Part shown: positions 63,367 to 64,000 of the stretch, piece by piece
Numbering within the stretch: position 1 is the first letter of the stretch
How the letters are laid out: each line of letters begins with the position of its first letter
Source of the DNA: Cercis canadensis
Taxonomy: Eukaryota > Streptophyta > Magnoliopsida > Fabales > Fabaceae
NCBI GenBank assembly: GCA_003255065.1
Contig: QAOA01008473.1
Location: 1,239,114-1,303,113 of the forward strand
Length of the DNA: 64,000 bases
Direction of reading: 5' to 3'
Notes under the pieces: model-generated
Told to the model about the DNA's origin: nothing
The model's database searches: none
Seen by the model: the letters and a program-made list of their open reading frames with translations, nothing else
Made by a program: the position numbers and the translations under genes

Positions 63367-64000
63367 AAAAGTGACGATGTCTCTTGTGTTAGAGGAAGCT
63401 AACCAAGGAATTGATGGGTGAAGAAAGTTGGCTGTTCCATGAACAACCCCTCTGAATCTCTGTGTAATTCTTATTGAAGTGTAGTTTTTCTCTTTCTTTT
63501 CATTTGTAACGAAACACATTGTACTATGATTTTGACATTAAAAAAGGACCAAGAGGAAAAGGAATTTTCATGCCAGTTGTTTCATCAGAGTCAAGTTATA
63601 TAATGTCATACATAACTGAATGCGGTCATTTTTGTCTATATATTTACGGTTTCTACTCTTAACAAGTATGATATCTTTTGAGATGTACACTAGATTTCCT
63701 TTTGGATAAATGAAGCATCTTTCTAGACTAGACAATATCTCAGTTTTTGTCAGATGGATCTTGGAGTTCTTTTAATATGTATCCGACTGATTTTCTAGGA
63801 AAAGAAAAAGTAAAATATTTTGGAAACAAGCATGGTAGTTTTATCTCATTGGAATAGAAACTGAAAGAGAACCATAAAATAAAAGTTTGGTGTTCTTTGA
63901 AATTAAGTTTGTAGATGATTCGTTGACAATTGGGGCACCTGACAATAATACCCCTACTCATCCCACCACGGTTCTAGTTAAGTGGAACTTTATACCAGAC
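63367..64000. other. Unannotated window end
   Basis: No gene or repeat recognised on either strand. Confidence 0.4.

Overview
This is nuclear DNA from a flowering plant, almost certainly a eudicot. The genes carry many GT-AG introns, the intergenic DNA is AT-rich and full of small transposons, and the proteins belong to plant families: MLO, ARF4 with tasiARF sites, a SIZ1-type SUMO ligase with a PHD finger, a PPR protein, and mitochondrial isovaleryl-CoA dehydrogenase. I cannot name the species.

Layout from left to right. 0-6 kb: a possible last exon of an unknown gene, a degenerate mitochondrial thioredoxin o gene (minus strand), a Tourist-like MITE and a 212-bp MITE with a perfect 9-bp target duplication. 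6-12 kb: a small plant-specific gene with one frameshift, a tRNA-Pro(AGG), and a 15-exon MLO-like gene whose reading frame is broken by a 4-bp AT expansion. 12-20 kb: gene-poor DNA with an RNase H remnant, a hAT-type MITE and a second copy of the 9-bp-TSD MITE. 20-25 kb: ARF4 (12 exons, frame intact). 25-31 kb: IVD (minus). 31.9-34.4 kb: a Pack-MULE carrying an acetyltransferase fragment, then a TIR element. 34.6-38.5 kb: a TMEM209-like membrane protein. 40-49 kb: SIZ1 (minus). 50.2-51.1 kb: a second copy of the TIR element, this one containing an EXORDIUM-like fragment. 51.5-54.7 kb: proteasome subunit beta-4 (PBG1). 55.1-58 kb: a Tourist-like MITE and a second Pack-TIR element with two captured exons. 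58.3-60.5 kb: an EBP2 gene with three lesions (minus). 60.6-61.2 kb: a hAT-type MITE. 61.5-62.8 kb: a single-exon PPR gene. After that come an RNase H remnant and an unannotated end.

The genes form no shared pathway; this is ordinary plant synteny of unrelated housekeeping and regulatory genes. The unusual part is the density of DNA elements that have picked up host gene fragments (three in 64 kb), together with several otherwise well-conserved genes broken by very small indels. Seven single N characters sit in or beside low-complexity tracts, and one is flanked by a 103-bp duplication. Some of the lesions may therefore be assembly errors rather than real mutations.
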